This document shows positions 40,768 through 50,914 of a DNA stretch of 64,000 bases, piece by piece. A program made the position numbers and the translations under genes. The notes beneath the pieces were generated by a model. The model did no database searches. It worked only from the letters and a program-made list of their open reading frames with translations, and was not told where the DNA came from. This DNA comes from CAVOGJ01 sp963700865. GTDB lineage: Bacteria; Planctomycetota; Planctomycetia; Pirellulales; Pirellulaceae. The stretch spans positions 682,001 through 746,000 of the forward strand of contig CAVOZC010000018.1 in assembly GCA_963700865.1 (NCBI GenBank), in the 5' to 3' direction. Position 1 is the stretch's first letter. The number at the start of each line of letters is the position of its first letter.

Positions 40768-42225
40768 GCGTTCATCCGCCAGACCGTGATCGCTCGCGAG
40801 CCGAGCCAAGTGGTCCAACTCGGCGGCCAGGAAGAACGATCCAGTGACACAGACGAGCGATGCTTCGCTGCTGATCGTCATCGCGGCTCGCCAGGCTTGC
40901 TCAGGCGTGGCCGCCGTATGCAGCCGCGCCGCGTCGGCACACCTCGTTGCGGAGGCCTCAGCGAGTTCTGTCAGCCGTTCCGCGGAGATGCTGCGGGGGT
41001 TGTCCTGATACTGCGTGAGGACGATCTGCCCCGCCCACGGCATAATCAAGTCGAGCATCTGCGACGCATCCTTGCCGCGCGTGGCGGCGAAAATCAGGAT
41101 GCGATGTTTGCGAGACACGTCCGCATGGTTCGCCAGCGCTGCGAGTAAGGCTCGAATGGAAGCCGGCGTGTGCGCCGTATCCAGCACAATCAGCGGGCGG
41201 CGACGGACGATCTCGATCCTCGCCGGGCAGGAGGCGGCTTCGAGGCCGGCCTGGAGCTGCGTCAGGGGTAACTGCCAGCCCTGCCCTTGCAGGATACAGG
41301 CCACGGTCAGCGCCAGACTTGCATTCGCCGCCTGATGAGCGCCCAGCATGGTCAGTCGCTGCTGGCGAATTTTCAGAGCATCACAAACGGGCGCTCGCGG
41401 CCGCAGCTGAAAATCAAATTCCACGGGAAAGTCGCCCCCGTTGCGAACTAAGTGCGTTCTGGCTTGCACGAAGAAATCGCGGTCGATTTCCAGCAAGGGG
41501 CTGGCCTGCTGTTCGGCCCGCGCACGAATCACGTCTCGTGCTTCGTCCTGCGTGGCTCCACTGACGACCGGGATGCCAGGCTTGATAATGCCGGCCTTCT
41601 CGGCCGCAATCAAGGAAATGGTGTTTCCCAACTGCCGGGTATGATCGAGCCCGATGCTCGTGATCACGCTGCAGACCGGCGTACAGATATTGGTCGAATC
41701 CAGCCGTCCGCCCAGTCCCACCTCCAGCACCACGGCATCGACCTGCTGTTCGGCGAAGTGAAGAAATCCAAGCGCCGTCATCATCTCAAAGAATGTGGGT
41801 ATATCCGAGGCCGCCGCGTTTTCCCGCGCTTCGCGATCCATTTCGGTAACCACCCCCGCCAGTCGATTCGTCAGGTCGACCAGTTCCGACTCGCCGATCG
41901 GTTGACCATCAATTTGTATCCGTTCCTCAAGTCGCAACAGATGCGGCGAGGTGAACAGGCCGGTGCGCAAGCCGCACGCCATCAGCATGCTGGCCAGCAT
42001 CGTGGACGTGGAACCCTTGCCCTTACTCCCCGTGATGTGAATGATCTTGAGCTGCGCGTGCGGATTTCCCAAACGCTCCGCCAAGCGATACATGCGGTCC
42101 AGCTTGAAGACGCGCTCGCCGTAGGGAATGTGAACCGACCGCTCGTAATTGATGCGGCCCAGCAAATAGTCGACCGCCTGGTGCCGATCGGTGAAGGGAG
42201 GGAGTGTTGGAAGTACGGAGTCCAT
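40759..42225 (-). CDS. folC: Folylpolyglutamate synthase/dihydrofolate synthase (Mur ligase family)
   Basis: Adds glutamate to (dihydro)folate in an ATP-dependent reaction. The ATG at 42225 gives MDSVLPTLPPF; the frame extends 15 codons further. Domain features: INYERSVHIPYG, the P-loop HITGSKGKGSTSTMLA, the Mur-ligase catalytic segment TSPHLLRLEERIQIDG, LEVGLGGRLDSTN, and the C-terminal domain with VLDTAHTPASIRALL. About 488 residues, slightly long for the family. Cytoplasmic. It is followed upstream by a long repeat-rich intergenic region. Confidence 0.9.
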   Translation of the reverse strand: MDSVLPTLPPFTDRHQAVDYLLGRINYERSVHIPYGERVFKLDRMYRLAERLGNPHAQLKIIHITGSKGKGSTSTMLASMLMACGLRTGLFTSPHLLRLEERIQIDGQPIGESELVDLTNRLAGVVTEMDREARENAAASDIPTFFEMMTALGFLHFAEQQVDAVVLEVGLGGRLDSTNICTPVCSVITSIGLDHTRQLGNTISLIAAEKAGIIKPGIPVVSGATQDEARDVIRARAEQQASPLLEIDRDFFVQARTHLVRNGGDFPVEFDFQLRPRAPVCDALKIRQQRLTMLGAHQAANASLALTVACILQGQGWQLPLTQLQAGLEAASCPARIEIVRRRPLIVLDTAHTPASIRALLAALANHADVSRKHRILIFAATRGKDASQMLDLIMPWAGQIVLTQYQDNPRSISAERLTELAEASATRCADAARLHTAATPEQAWRAAMTISSEASLVCVTGSFFLAAELDHLARLASDHGLADERLS

Positions 42226-42423
42226 CGGCACATGCACGCGACTTGGGCAATTTGGGGCACAGACGGTCATGCTATGCTACCCGGCTCGGTTGGACGAGTG
42301 GCGATGTGGGCCGTTTTGCGGGGCGGGAAACCGCGGGGCGTTTGGCCCGCACGGGGCTTGCGGCTTGGGGAGTGGATTCAATTTGTGGCCTATGGAGTGG
42401 GTTTTCTTGCGGCGTGGTGACCG

Positions 42424-42615
42424 TAGGGCGTGAGGCGTGAGGTGTAGGGTGTGAGGTGTAAGGTGTGAGGTGTAGGGTGTGAGGTGTAGGGTGTGAGGTG
42501 TAGGGTGTGAGGTGTGGAGGCGTGAGGTGTGGAGGCGTGAGGCGTGAGGCGTTGGAGAAAGGAGAAACGGCGTAGGGAGTAGGGCGTTGGAGAAAGGAGA
42601 AAGGGCGTAGGGGGG
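42424..42615. repeat. Short G/T-rich tandem repeat
   Basis: A run of GTGTGAGGTGTAGG units, 14 bp, repeated about six times with drift, then GCGTTGGAGAAAGGAGAAA repeated twice. No coding signal. It leads into the larger minisatellite. Confidence 0.75.
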
Positions 42616-42734
42616 TTTGGGGGGCGGAGTGAGGCGTGTAGCTGTGAAGGGGTGCTCGCCCCCCAAGATAACGCTGGGCAAGACGCATCGGGGGGCGAAC
42701 ACCGTTTCTCGCTCAACACCGTTCGCTCGGCCCC

Positions 42735-43570
42735 CCGAACCCCCCGACGATCTGGCGTGGCCCGACACTGTTCGCTCGTCTGCCTCGGCCCCCGACGATC
42801 TGCCGTGGCCCGACACTGTTCGCTCGTCTGCCTCGGCCGCCGACGATCTGCCGTGGCCCGACACTGTTCGCTCGTCTGCCTCGGCCGCCGACGATCTGCC
42901 GTGGCCCGACACTGTTCGCTCGGCCCCCCGAACCCCCCGACGATCTGCCGTGGCCCGACACTGTTCGCTCGTCTGCCTCGGCCCCCGACGATCTGCCGTG
43001 GCCCGACACTGTTCGCTCGTCTGCCTCGGCCCCCGACGATCTGCCGTGGCCCGACACCGTTCGCTCGGCCCCCCGAACCCCCGACGATCTGCCGTGGCCC
43101 GACTCTGTTCGCTCGCCTGCCTCGGCCCTCGACGATCTGCCGTGGCCCGACACTGTTCGCTCGTCGCCTCGCCACGAAGCCCCCCGACGATCTGCCGTGG
43201 CCCGACACTGTTCGCTCGTCTGCCTCGGCCCCCGACGATCTGCCGTGGCCCGACACTGTTCGCTCGTCTGCCTCGGCCCCCGACGATCTGCCGTGGCCCG
43301 ACACTGTTCGCTCGGCCCTCCGAACCCCCCGACGATCTGCCGTGGCCCGACACTGTTCGCTCGTCTGCCTCGGCCCCCGACGATCTGCCGTGGCCCGACC
43401 CTGTTCGCTCGTCTGCCTCGGCCCCCGACGATCTGCCGTGGCCCGACACTGTTCGCTCGTCTGCCTCGGCCGCCGACGATCTGCCGTGGCCCAACACTGT
43501 TCGCTCGGCCCCCCGAACCCCCCGACGATCTGCCGTGGCTCGACACTGTTCGCTCGGCCCCCCGAACCCA
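42735..43570. repeat. 48-bp GC-rich minisatellite, about 17 copies
   Basis: The unit core CCGACGATCTGCCGTGGCCC recurs at about 48-bp spacing, with GATCTG at about 42748, 42796, 42845, 42893, 42941, 42989, 43037, 43086, 43134, 43188, 43235, 43283, 43332, 43379, 43427, 43475 and 43524. Each core is followed by ACACTGTTCGCTCG. Because 48 is divisible by 3, long open frames run on both strands; these are not genes. The unit itself looks like a duplicated half of about 24 bp. 43571-43899 holds a possible promoter and no gene. Confidence 0.88.
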
Positions 43571-43629
43571 ATCCCGTCCCTTTTGCCATTTTTCCGGACT
43601 TCCCAGGACCTCGGGAGCCGAACCGATCC

Positions 43630-43657
43630 TTGATTGCTGGGGTTAGGCACCTATATT
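43630..43657 (+). promoter_or_regulatory. Putative sigma-70 promoter for the ABC operon
   Basis: TTGATT at 43630-43635, a 16-nt spacer and TATATT at 43652-43657 resemble -35 and -10 boxes. It lies about 240 bp upstream of the ABC ATPase start. Predicted by eye only. Confidence 0.35.
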
Positions 43658-43899
43658 AGTGGGTTTGCGGAGAGTCGCGAACCGGGTCCGCTGGCACTTC
43701 TCCGTCGCAACTGCGGGTGTGTTTCGAGGACAGCCGCCTGCGATGACGGCCCGGGCGACGCGGACCAACCCGTATCCTTCATCCGTATTTTTCACCGCCG
43801 CGCGAACCGTCGCGGTGCGTTGGGCGTAACAACGGGGCTTTCTCCCGCTCGTCCGACCCGGCGATCCTGTTACTCGCGGCGCAGTGGGACCGAAAATTC

Positions 43900-44889
43900 A
43901 TGACATCCGTGGCACCAGAAAAAAGTTCGCCCGCACCCGCGTCCGGCGGCGAAGTCATCATCGAGACGCGAAACCTGAGCAAGACGTATCGGGACTTCTG
44001 GGGTCGTCAGAAAGTCCGCGCGCTCAAAGCGCTGGATCTCGAAATCAAGCAAGGCGAAATATTCGGTCTGCTCGGGCCGAATGGTTCTGGCAAGAGTACC
44101 ACGATCAAATTGCTCTTGGGTTTACTTTTTCCATCCAGCGGCGAGGCGTTGGTCTTTGGCAAAGACGCCTCGAATGTGGAGAAGAATGAGCGGATTGGCT
44201 TTCTCCCGGAAGAATCCTATCTGTACAAATTCCTGAACGCGGACGAGACGCTGGATTTTTATGGCCGCCTGTTCGATATGGACTCCCGCACGCGACGTCT
44301 GCGCGTCGATGCGCTTATCGAAATGGTAGGCCTGAACCGGGCTCGCAAAAGGCAGTTGAAGGAATACTCCAAAGGCATGACACGCCGCATTGGTCTGGCA
44401 CAAGCGCTGATCAACGATCCGGAGCTGATCATTCTGGACGAACCGACGACTGGCTTGGACCCCATTGGCACGCGAGAAATGAAGGATTTGATCGTCCGCT
44501 TGCGCGATGAGGGAAAGACGGTCCTGATGTGCAGCCATCTGCTGGCCGATGTGCAGGACGTCTGTGACCGCATCGCGATTCTGCATCAGGGCGAGCTGAA
44601 AGAGCTGGGTCGCGTGGAAGATTTGCTGAAGGTTCGCGATGTCACGCAAATTCGAGCCGCCGGATTATCGGAAGCCGCCAAAATGGAAATTCAGCAGATC
44701 ATTGAACGAAATGGTGGCCAGCTCGAAGGGATCGAAAATCCGCGTTCCACGCTGGAAGAGTTGTTCCTCGATATCGTCAAGGACAGCGAAGATCGTCCCG
44801 GTCGTCGGCGCGAGGTCATTCGCAGTAAGGGACCCGTTCGCACTTCGATTTCGCCGCCTGATGCTGAGCTAACCTACCATGGTTCTTGA
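43900..44889 (+). CDS. ABC transporter ATP-binding protein (GldA/CcmA-like)
   Basis: 329 residues. Walker A GLLGPNGSGKSTTIKLLLGL, signature LKEYSKGMTRRIGLAQAL, Walker B LIILDEPTTGLDPIG, and H-loop VLMCSHLLADV. A C-terminal extension of about 60 residues follows. The nearest resemblance is to ATPases of export or gliding-type ABC systems. The 3' end overlaps the permease start by 11 bp, so they are translationally coupled. It forms an exporter with the next gene; substrate unknown. Confidence 0.93.
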   Translation: MTSVAPEKSSPAPASGGEVIIETRNLSKTYRDFWGRQKVRALKALDLEIKQGEIFGLLGPNGSGKSTTIKLLLGLLFPSSGEALVFGKDASNVEKNERIGFLPEESYLYKFLNADETLDFYGRLFDMDSRTRRLRVDALIEMVGLNRARKRQLKEYSKGMTRRIGLAQALINDPELIILDEPTTGLDPIGTREMKDLIVRLRDEGKTVLMCSHLLADVQDVCDRIAILHQGELKELGRVEDLLKVRDVTQIRAAGLSEAAKMEIQQIIERNGGQLEGIENPRSTLEELFLDIVKDSEDRPGRRREVIRSKGPVRTSISPPDAELTYHGS

Positions 44890-46745
44890 GAAACAGATTC
44901 TTCCCCTGCTCGACTGGCTGCCCGGCTTTCTGATCGTGGCCCTCTCCTCGGTCGGACTGGTCGCCTTGCTGCTCGCTCTGGCCGCTTATCTGATCACGGC
45001 GATTCGCAGTGGCCCTGGGCAAGCCCTGCGGACTGTCGGGCGATCCATCGCGGATGCCTTCCGCGATTTGCGGCAGCTTTCCTGGCGAAGAACCATGGCC
45101 CTGGCGGGGCTGGCGATTCGCGAATCGTTGCGCCGCTACGTGCTGGTCGTGTTTGCCGTCTTTGCCGTGATCCTGCTGTTCGCCGGCTGGTACCTCGATG
45201 TCGACAGTGATAATCCCGGGCGGCTCTACATCAGCTTCGTACTGAGAACCACGAACTTTCTCGTCGTTTTGCTGGCGATGTTTCTCAGCACCTTCAGCCT
45301 GCCTGCCGATATGAAAAACCGAACCATCTACACCGTTGTGACCAAGCCGGTTCGCGGTTGGGAAATCGTGTTGGGTCGGATCATCGGCTTCGCGGCGATC
45401 GGTACGATGATCCTCGTGCTGATGTGCCTGTTCAGTTACGTGTTCGTGGTCCGTGGCTTGAAGCATAGTCACCAGAACGACGTGGCCGCCTTTCAGCTGC
45501 AAGAGGATCAGAAGGGGTGGGTGGGACGCACCACGTTCGACGCCCATCACCGTCATGAGTTCAGGGTGGACGGGGAGGGGCCAGCAGAAACCGACGCGGT
45601 GATGGGGCACTTCCATTCCGTGCAAGTGAACGGCAGCGGCACCGCGGCCAGTGCGGTGATTGGTCCGCCGCGTGGAGCCTTGATGGCGCGAGTACCGAAA
45701 TGGGGTGACTTGCAGTTCTTCGATCGCAAGGGCCTGCCCGCCGCCAAAGGCATCAATGTCGGCAAGGAGTGGACCTACCGCGGCTATATCGAAGGGGGGA
45801 CACTGGCGGCGGCGATGTGGCGGTTCGATGATCTGCGTTCACGCGACTATCTGGACGGGATACCTCTCGAGATGACGATTCGGGTCTTTCGGACCTACAA
45901 GGGGGAGATTGAAGAAGGCATCCCCGGGTCGATGGAGATCCAGAATCCGAATCCGCTCTTGAAGAGTACCGACCCGGCCGTGCTCGCCGAATTGGCAAAT
46001 CAGGAGGTGGCAGTCAAGTCGCGGGCGATCAACTTCACGGCGACAAGAGTTCACACCGGAGAGCCGAACAATTCCCCGCCGTATCGAGGCGCAGATGCTT
46101 GATGGGAGCTGGCGAAAAGTCGACCTGTTCGAGTCGCTGGCCTACGAAGGGTCGATCGATATCCTGGTCCGCTGCGACGAACGGGCCCAATACTTCGGCA
46201 TGGCCAAGACCGATCTCTATATCCGCGCCGCGGACAATTGGTTCTGGGCGAATTTTGCGAAGACCTACATCACGCTCTGGTTGCAAATGGTCGTGATTGT
46301 CAGCCTGGGCGTCATGTTCAGTACCTTCCTGACGGGATCGGTGGCCCTGCTCGCCACGCTGGCCAGCATTATCATGGGCTACTTTTCCCAGACCATTCTG
46401 GATGTGGCCACCGGCAAGGCCAAAGGCGGCGGTCCGATCGAATCGGCGATTCGCATCTTCAAGCAAGAGAATCTAACCAGTCCGCTCGAGGGCGGAGCCA
46501 GCACGGTGGTGGTCCGGTACTTTGACTGGATCACGATGTTTATCATGCGCGTCTTCTCCTTCCTGATGCCTAACTTTCGTGATTTCGGCGAGTATGGGGG
46601 AATCAATACGGCGAGGTTTGTCGCTTACGGGTTTGATATTTCGGCCGATCTCATGTGGCAACATACGCTGACAGCCATGGTGTATGTGCTGGTCGCCACC
46701 TGTGCCGGCTATTTCTTCCTCAAGTCCAAAGAGATTGCAGCATGA
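44879..46745 (+). CDS. ABC transporter permease with large extracytoplasmic insert (frame break)
   Basis: The ATG at 44879 starts within the ATPase gene. Membrane helices: LIVALSSVGLVALLLALAAY, YVLVVFAVFAVILLFAGWYL, FLVVLLAMFLSTFSLPADM and others. A hydrophilic domain of about 230 residues (DVAAFQLQEDQKG... to KSRAINFT) lies between helices. The frame shifts +1 near 46072-46082; the rest (MLDGSWRKVDLFESL) continues with the final helices YITLWLQMVVIVSLGVMFS. Joined length about 621 residues. It ends in ATGA shared with the next start. Confidence 0.88.
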
Positions 46746-48395
46746 CGCGTTCGAAGACCTTCAGCCGCAAGGTTGCCTATCTGATTGCCATTGCCGTACT
46801 CTTCGTGCCGTTGGCCTATCTCAGCGCTCCGGCCAAGGACGCAACTTCCGGCGGCGGCAAGCTTACGCAGATGCGTCGCGAGGAACGATTGTCGCAAGCC
46901 GAATTGGGCAAGATCGATCCGGCGAGTGCCTCGATGAGCCTGGCAACGCTTGGTATGCGCGGCGTGGCCGCGAACCAACTGTGGGGTTTGGCCAACCATT
47001 ACAAAATGACCGAGAATTGGGATGCCTTTAAGGCCACCCTGAATCAGATCTCCAAGTTGCAGCCCAACTTTGTTTCCGTCTGGCAATTTCAGGCCTGGAA
47101 CGTTTCGTACAACGTGTCCGTCGAATTTGATGACTATCGCCACCGCTATCACTGGGTCAAGAAAGGAGTCGACTATCTGATCGAGGGCAGTCGATACAAT
47201 CGGGACGAGCCGCTGCTGTTGTGGGACACCGGCTGGTTCTTCGGTCACAAAATGGGGCGGGCGGATGAATATCAACAGTTCCGCCGCCTCTTCCGCGACG
47301 ATCAGGATTTTCACGATCAGTTGCCGGTCGATTTTACCGACCCCGATCAACAAGGCCCCGATGGCAAACCCGATAACTGGAAGACGGCGCACCACTTCTT
47401 CGTGGATGCCCAACGGGCGGTCGAGAAGGGAAAACGGCTCAAGTCGCTGGGAATGGGGTATTGGGCGGGCGAAAAGCGCGATCATCGGCAAAAAAGATAC
47501 CGAACTCCGCGGCAAGAACCCCCTCGTGTTTCATTCCGATCCCCCCAAGGCGCTGATCAATTATGCCGATGCGATTGAGGAAGATGGCTATCTCGATGAA
47601 GTCGGACAGCTCGCCTGGCGCGATGCCGGTCGCGCCTGGGTGGAATACGGTGATCGGCCGATCCTCTCGTCCTACGGGATTCGTATTCGCTTGAACGATC
47701 GAGATCGAAACGTCGAGGAAGCGGCCCAGGCGGAAGCCCGTTTGGCCGAAATCGCGGTCGACCTCGAAGGGATCCGCGACCAGCTGGTGGCCGGACGAGA
47801 AGCCGCTCTCACGGAGGAACAGCGTGCCGCGATGGCCGTCGATCCGGCCGAACGGACCGACAAGCAATCGCAACTGGCGTATGAGGCGCAGAGTTCTCTG
47901 GCGATCACACTGCTGGACATCGCCAACGAGACGCCAGAGGAGGTGCGTAACGAGGCCCGGCGGCTGGCGCGGCAGGCCGCGATGGCGAACGAACAAGTCC
48001 GCATCATCGATCGCTATCGGGAAATCGTCAACTTCGTGTACTGGAAACGGCGCTGCGAGGTGGAGCAGTTGGACGAAACCGTAGCCGCCCGCAAACTGGT
48101 CCTTGAGGCCGACGAAGCATTCGCCGATGCTCGCTTCGAGGAAGCCCGCGACAAGTACGAACAAGCCTGGGACAAATGGGCGAACATCCTCGATGAATAC
48201 GATATCCTGGTCGATGACGTCGAGGGTGAGATTCTGTACGAGGCTGTCGAGCGCTACCGAAAGGTACTCGGCCAGCTCGACGAGACATTTCCGCCCCCTG
48301 GGTTCAAGCTCATGCGGCTCGTGCGAGAATACGATCCCGAGTCGGCGGCGAGTGAGAGCCCCGTTACCATCGAAGCACCCGCCGCGGAGGATTAG
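46742..48395 (+). CDS. Membrane-anchored protein of the ABC operon (frame break)
   Basis: The ATG overlaps the permease stop (ATGA at 46742). One N-terminal helix (KVAYLIAIAVLFVPLAYLSA). The soluble part has TPR-like character in the middle (LGMRGVAANQLWGLANHYKM; WNVSYNVSVEFDDYRHRYHW) and acidic coiled helices at the end (ADARFEEARDKYEQAWDKWA). The frame shifts +1 near 47465-47472; removing one base joins GYWAG to KSAIIGKKDTELRGKNPL. About 550 residues. Probably an accessory subunit of the exporter; no named family. Confidence 0.8.
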
Positions 48396-48448
48396 CCCTG
48401 CGTGGTACAGGCACCCTGTCGGTCATGCGAAGGACGAGTCCGTGGTCG

Positions 48449-48693
48449 CCGAAGTCGCCAGGCCTTGTCATTACCGACCCTCTTTCTTTGTTTAACCGTT
48501 AGCCAAAGAAGAATGCCGCTAAAATGGTGCCACGCGTCGTCACGCACCGGCATTCTTCGGCGGCGTCCGCGTGTACGCCGCCAGAAATCGCGTAGCCACT
48601 TTCCACCGATCGCGGTTTTTCCCGCGATTTCTTCTGGCTGACGGTTAAACGACGCTCGTGGAACGTGCGTACCGCCGAAATTGCCAGACTTTG
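48449..48693. repeat. Long-inverted-repeat (MITE-like) element, copy 2
   Basis: Second full copy of the element at 78-317. The left end CCGAAGTCGCCAGGCCTTGTC and right end GCCAGACTTTG mirror each other. Inner pairs GTTTAACCGTTAGCCAAAG / CTTCTGGCTGACGGTTAAAC and AGAAATCGCG / CGCGATTTCT are conserved. It lies between two genes converging at 48395 and 48759. The rest of the 48396-48758 gap holds nothing else. Confidence 0.75.
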
Positions 48694-48758
48694 TTGAGTC
48701 ATAGGGCCACATGCTCGCGAATTCGGCTAAGTGATAACCCCCTCCACGATGGCTCCCG

Positions 48759-49649
48759 TCACGCGTCCGACGAAACGGCCGACAATCGGCCCCGCTGATC
48801 CAGCCCCGCGGCCGTCAACAACGCCTCGTACGTCTCAATCACCGAGCGTACGATTTCTTCCCGGCTGCCTTGCACGCGACTCGATGCGGGCGCAATGGTC
48901 ACCGCCCCCCGATATCCCATTTCGGCCAGCTTCGTAAGTGCCGCCGCACAGGCAGCTCGACCGTCCACGGCGGGCATCTCGCGTTGATCATGGGTCGCGT
49001 CGTCAGCGGTGATCTCGCCGATCGGATCGGCCAGCCGCACTTCGGTAATCTGAGACTCGGTCACATTGGCCAACATATCCAGAGACGTACCGGTGACCGC
49101 CCAATTCCATAGATCGACCACCATGCCGATCTGATCGTGACTGACCAGCTTGAGCAGCATGATCAACTCGTCCGGTTTCGAGAGGAAGGGCTGTGGGAAC
49201 GCCGCCCGTTCGCTCGACAGGGGCGAACAATTCAGCCCCACGCGCAGTTCATAAGGAGCCAGGGCGTCGCCCAGCTGTTGCAGCCGCTGCCGATGAAACT
49301 CGAAATTCTCATGATATGGCCGTTGCGCATGTCCGCCGACAATCTTGGCCTGAACAATCCCGACGCCGAGACTCTGCAGCGCCTCGAGCAGTGGTTTCGC
49401 CATTTCCAGCTCACTGGCGAACTTGCCATCGGCCGCCGCCAATTCCAGTGGCAACTCACCACCATTCAACTTCACACGAGCACTTTTCAGAAACCGCGTC
49501 GCCGCATCGGTTCCTTTCGACTCGATGTCGGCTTGAAATTCCACGAGGTTCAGGTCAAACCCGCCAAAACGGTGGGTCAGAGTGAGTTCAATCAGTTCGC
49601 TTTGGCGACAGGAGAGTCCCAGATATTCGGGAGACAGGTTGCGGTACAT
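48759..49649 (-). CDS. Sugar phosphate isomerase/epimerase-like TIM barrel
   Basis: AP-endonuclease-2-like TIM barrel, about 296 residues. ATG 49649 (MYRNLSPEYLGLS) chosen over one four codons upstream because the domain starts there. Conserved features include FDLNLVEFQADIES, IGMVVDLWNWAVTGT and YRGAVTIAP. It probably acts on sugars or inositol-type compounds with a divalent metal. No partner genes adjacent. Confidence 0.82.
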   Translation of the reverse strand: MYRNLSPEYLGLSCRQSELIELTLTHRFGGFDLNLVEFQADIESKGTDAATRFLKSARVKLNGGELPLELAAADGKFASELEMAKPLLEALQSLGVGIVQAKIVGGHAQRPYHENFEFHRQRLQQLGDALAPYELRVGLNCSPLSSERAAFPQPFLSKPDELIMLLKLVSHDQIGMVVDLWNWAVTGTSLDMLANVTESQITEVRLADPIGEITADDATHDQREMPAVDGRAACAAALTKLAEMGYRGAVTIAPASSRVQGSREEIVRSVIETYEALLTAAGLDQRGRLSAVSSDA

Positions 49650-50079
49650 GTGGCCTTTCACTCGGCTGGTGGGGAATGGTTCCCAGGACTGCTGCGGGCA
49701 GCCTTATATTCTTCCAAATCATCCCCGTTTTTTCCAGTCGACTTTCACCCGCGGCCACTGGGAATAATTTCCCGCGGGGCTTTTCCGACGTGGCGGTTGA
49801 CAAGTCCAAAGCGGAGCCAGTCGCCCCAATCCGGGTCACCCGACGTGCAACGGCTCGTGGACAAACGGCTCGGCGAACGATACCCTCACGTTCCCCGTGG
49901 CTTCGCCCGCAGCCTTGCCGGGTGGGGCCCACTGCGGACTTCCTTCGTTCCTGGCGGCGAGGCGGCTCCGGCCCGTTGCCTCCCGCGTCGGTCTCCGCCG
50001 CCGCAGCGAGCCGTGTTGTCCCCGATAGCGCTGACGCTGGCATCCCCATTTCCGAATCCGCCGCATCCGAGACCTGTCG
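49650..50079. other. Intergenic region
   Basis: 430 bases between the divergent TIM-barrel and uppP genes. ORFs here lack protein-like composition. No repeat of the families seen elsewhere. Confidence 0.4.
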
Positions 50080-50877
50080 ATGGGTGACCTGCTGAAAGCC
50101 ATCATTCTGGGAATCGTCCAGGGGTTGACCGAATTCTTACCGGTTAGCAGCAGCGGTCATCTGGAAATTGGCAAGGCCCTGTTGGGGACCAGGCTGGACG
50201 CCGAGATGAGCCTGCTCATGACCGTCGTCCTGCACGCGGCCACGGCACTCAGCACGATCGTGGTCTTTCGCCGTGAGATTCTCGATATCCTGCGGGGACT
50301 CTGCCATTTCCGCTGGAACGAGCAGACGCAATATGCGGTCAAGATCGTCTTGTCGATGCTGCCCGCCGTGTTCGTCGGGCTGGTGTTTGAGAAGGAGATT
50401 GAGAGCTGGTTTTCGGGAAATCTGTTGCTCGTCGGCAGCATGTTACTAGCGACCGGATTGCTGTTGATCTTGGCGAGCCGTAACCGAGAGACGACGCGAC
50501 CGGTAGGTTATCTCGATTCCCTGTTGGTGGGGTTGGCTCAGGCGGTGGCCATCCTGCCAGGCATCTCACGATCCGGGGCCACGATCTCGACCTGCATGCT
50601 CTTGGGCATTGATCGCGTGCAGGCGGCCCGCTTCTCGTTCTTGATGGTGGTCCCCTTGATCATGGGCAAGATGGCGAAAGACGTCCTCGACAACTCGTTC
50701 TCGGCGGCAGACACACCCGGTTGGGCGCTGCTCGCCGGTTTCGTAGCGGCCTTCCTCACCGGCTTGCTCGCATGCCGCTGGATGGTGGTGCTGGTGCGCA
50801 ATAGTCGCCTCACCTGGTTTGCGATCTACTGCTTCGCCGTGGGTGCCTTAGCGATCGTGGCGTCCCAAGTCGCGTAG
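50080..50877 (+). CDS. uppP: Undecaprenyl-diphosphatase UppP/BacA
   Basis: 265-residue polytopic membrane enzyme that removes a phosphate from undecaprenyl diphosphate to recycle the lipid carrier for cell-wall and glycan synthesis. The N-terminal signature is IILGIVQGLTEFLPVSSSGH, with catalytic Glu/Ser region. The second motif, LPGISRSGATISTCMLLGI, is the conserved PGxSRSGxT. Length is normal. ATG at 50080. It ends 37 bp before the stop of the convergent GH3 gene. Confidence 0.95.
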   Translation: MGDLLKAIILGIVQGLTEFLPVSSSGHLEIGKALLGTRLDAEMSLLMTVVLHAATALSTIVVFRREILDILRGLCHFRWNEQTQYAVKIVLSMLPAVFVGLVFEKEIESWFSGNLLLVGSMLLATGLLLILASRNRETTRPVGYLDSLLVGLAQAVAILPGISRSGATISTCMLLGIDRVQAARFSFLMVVPLIMGKMAKDVLDNSFSAADTPGWALLAGFVAAFLTGLLACRWMVVLVRNSRLTWFAIYCFAVGALAIVASQVA

Positions 50878-50914
50878 CCGTCCCGGCTGCGACGAAGCGG
50901 CAACGACCACTCCA

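Noticed and set aside
42735..43570. CRISPR array
   Set aside because: A continuous minisatellite with no unique spacers and no leader or cas genes.
42277..43659. Long overlapping ORFs (over 300 codons) on both strands with a 16-residue repeat
   Set aside because: They arise because the 48-bp unit is divisible by three and lacks stops in several frames. Composition is repetitive and no start signal is seen.
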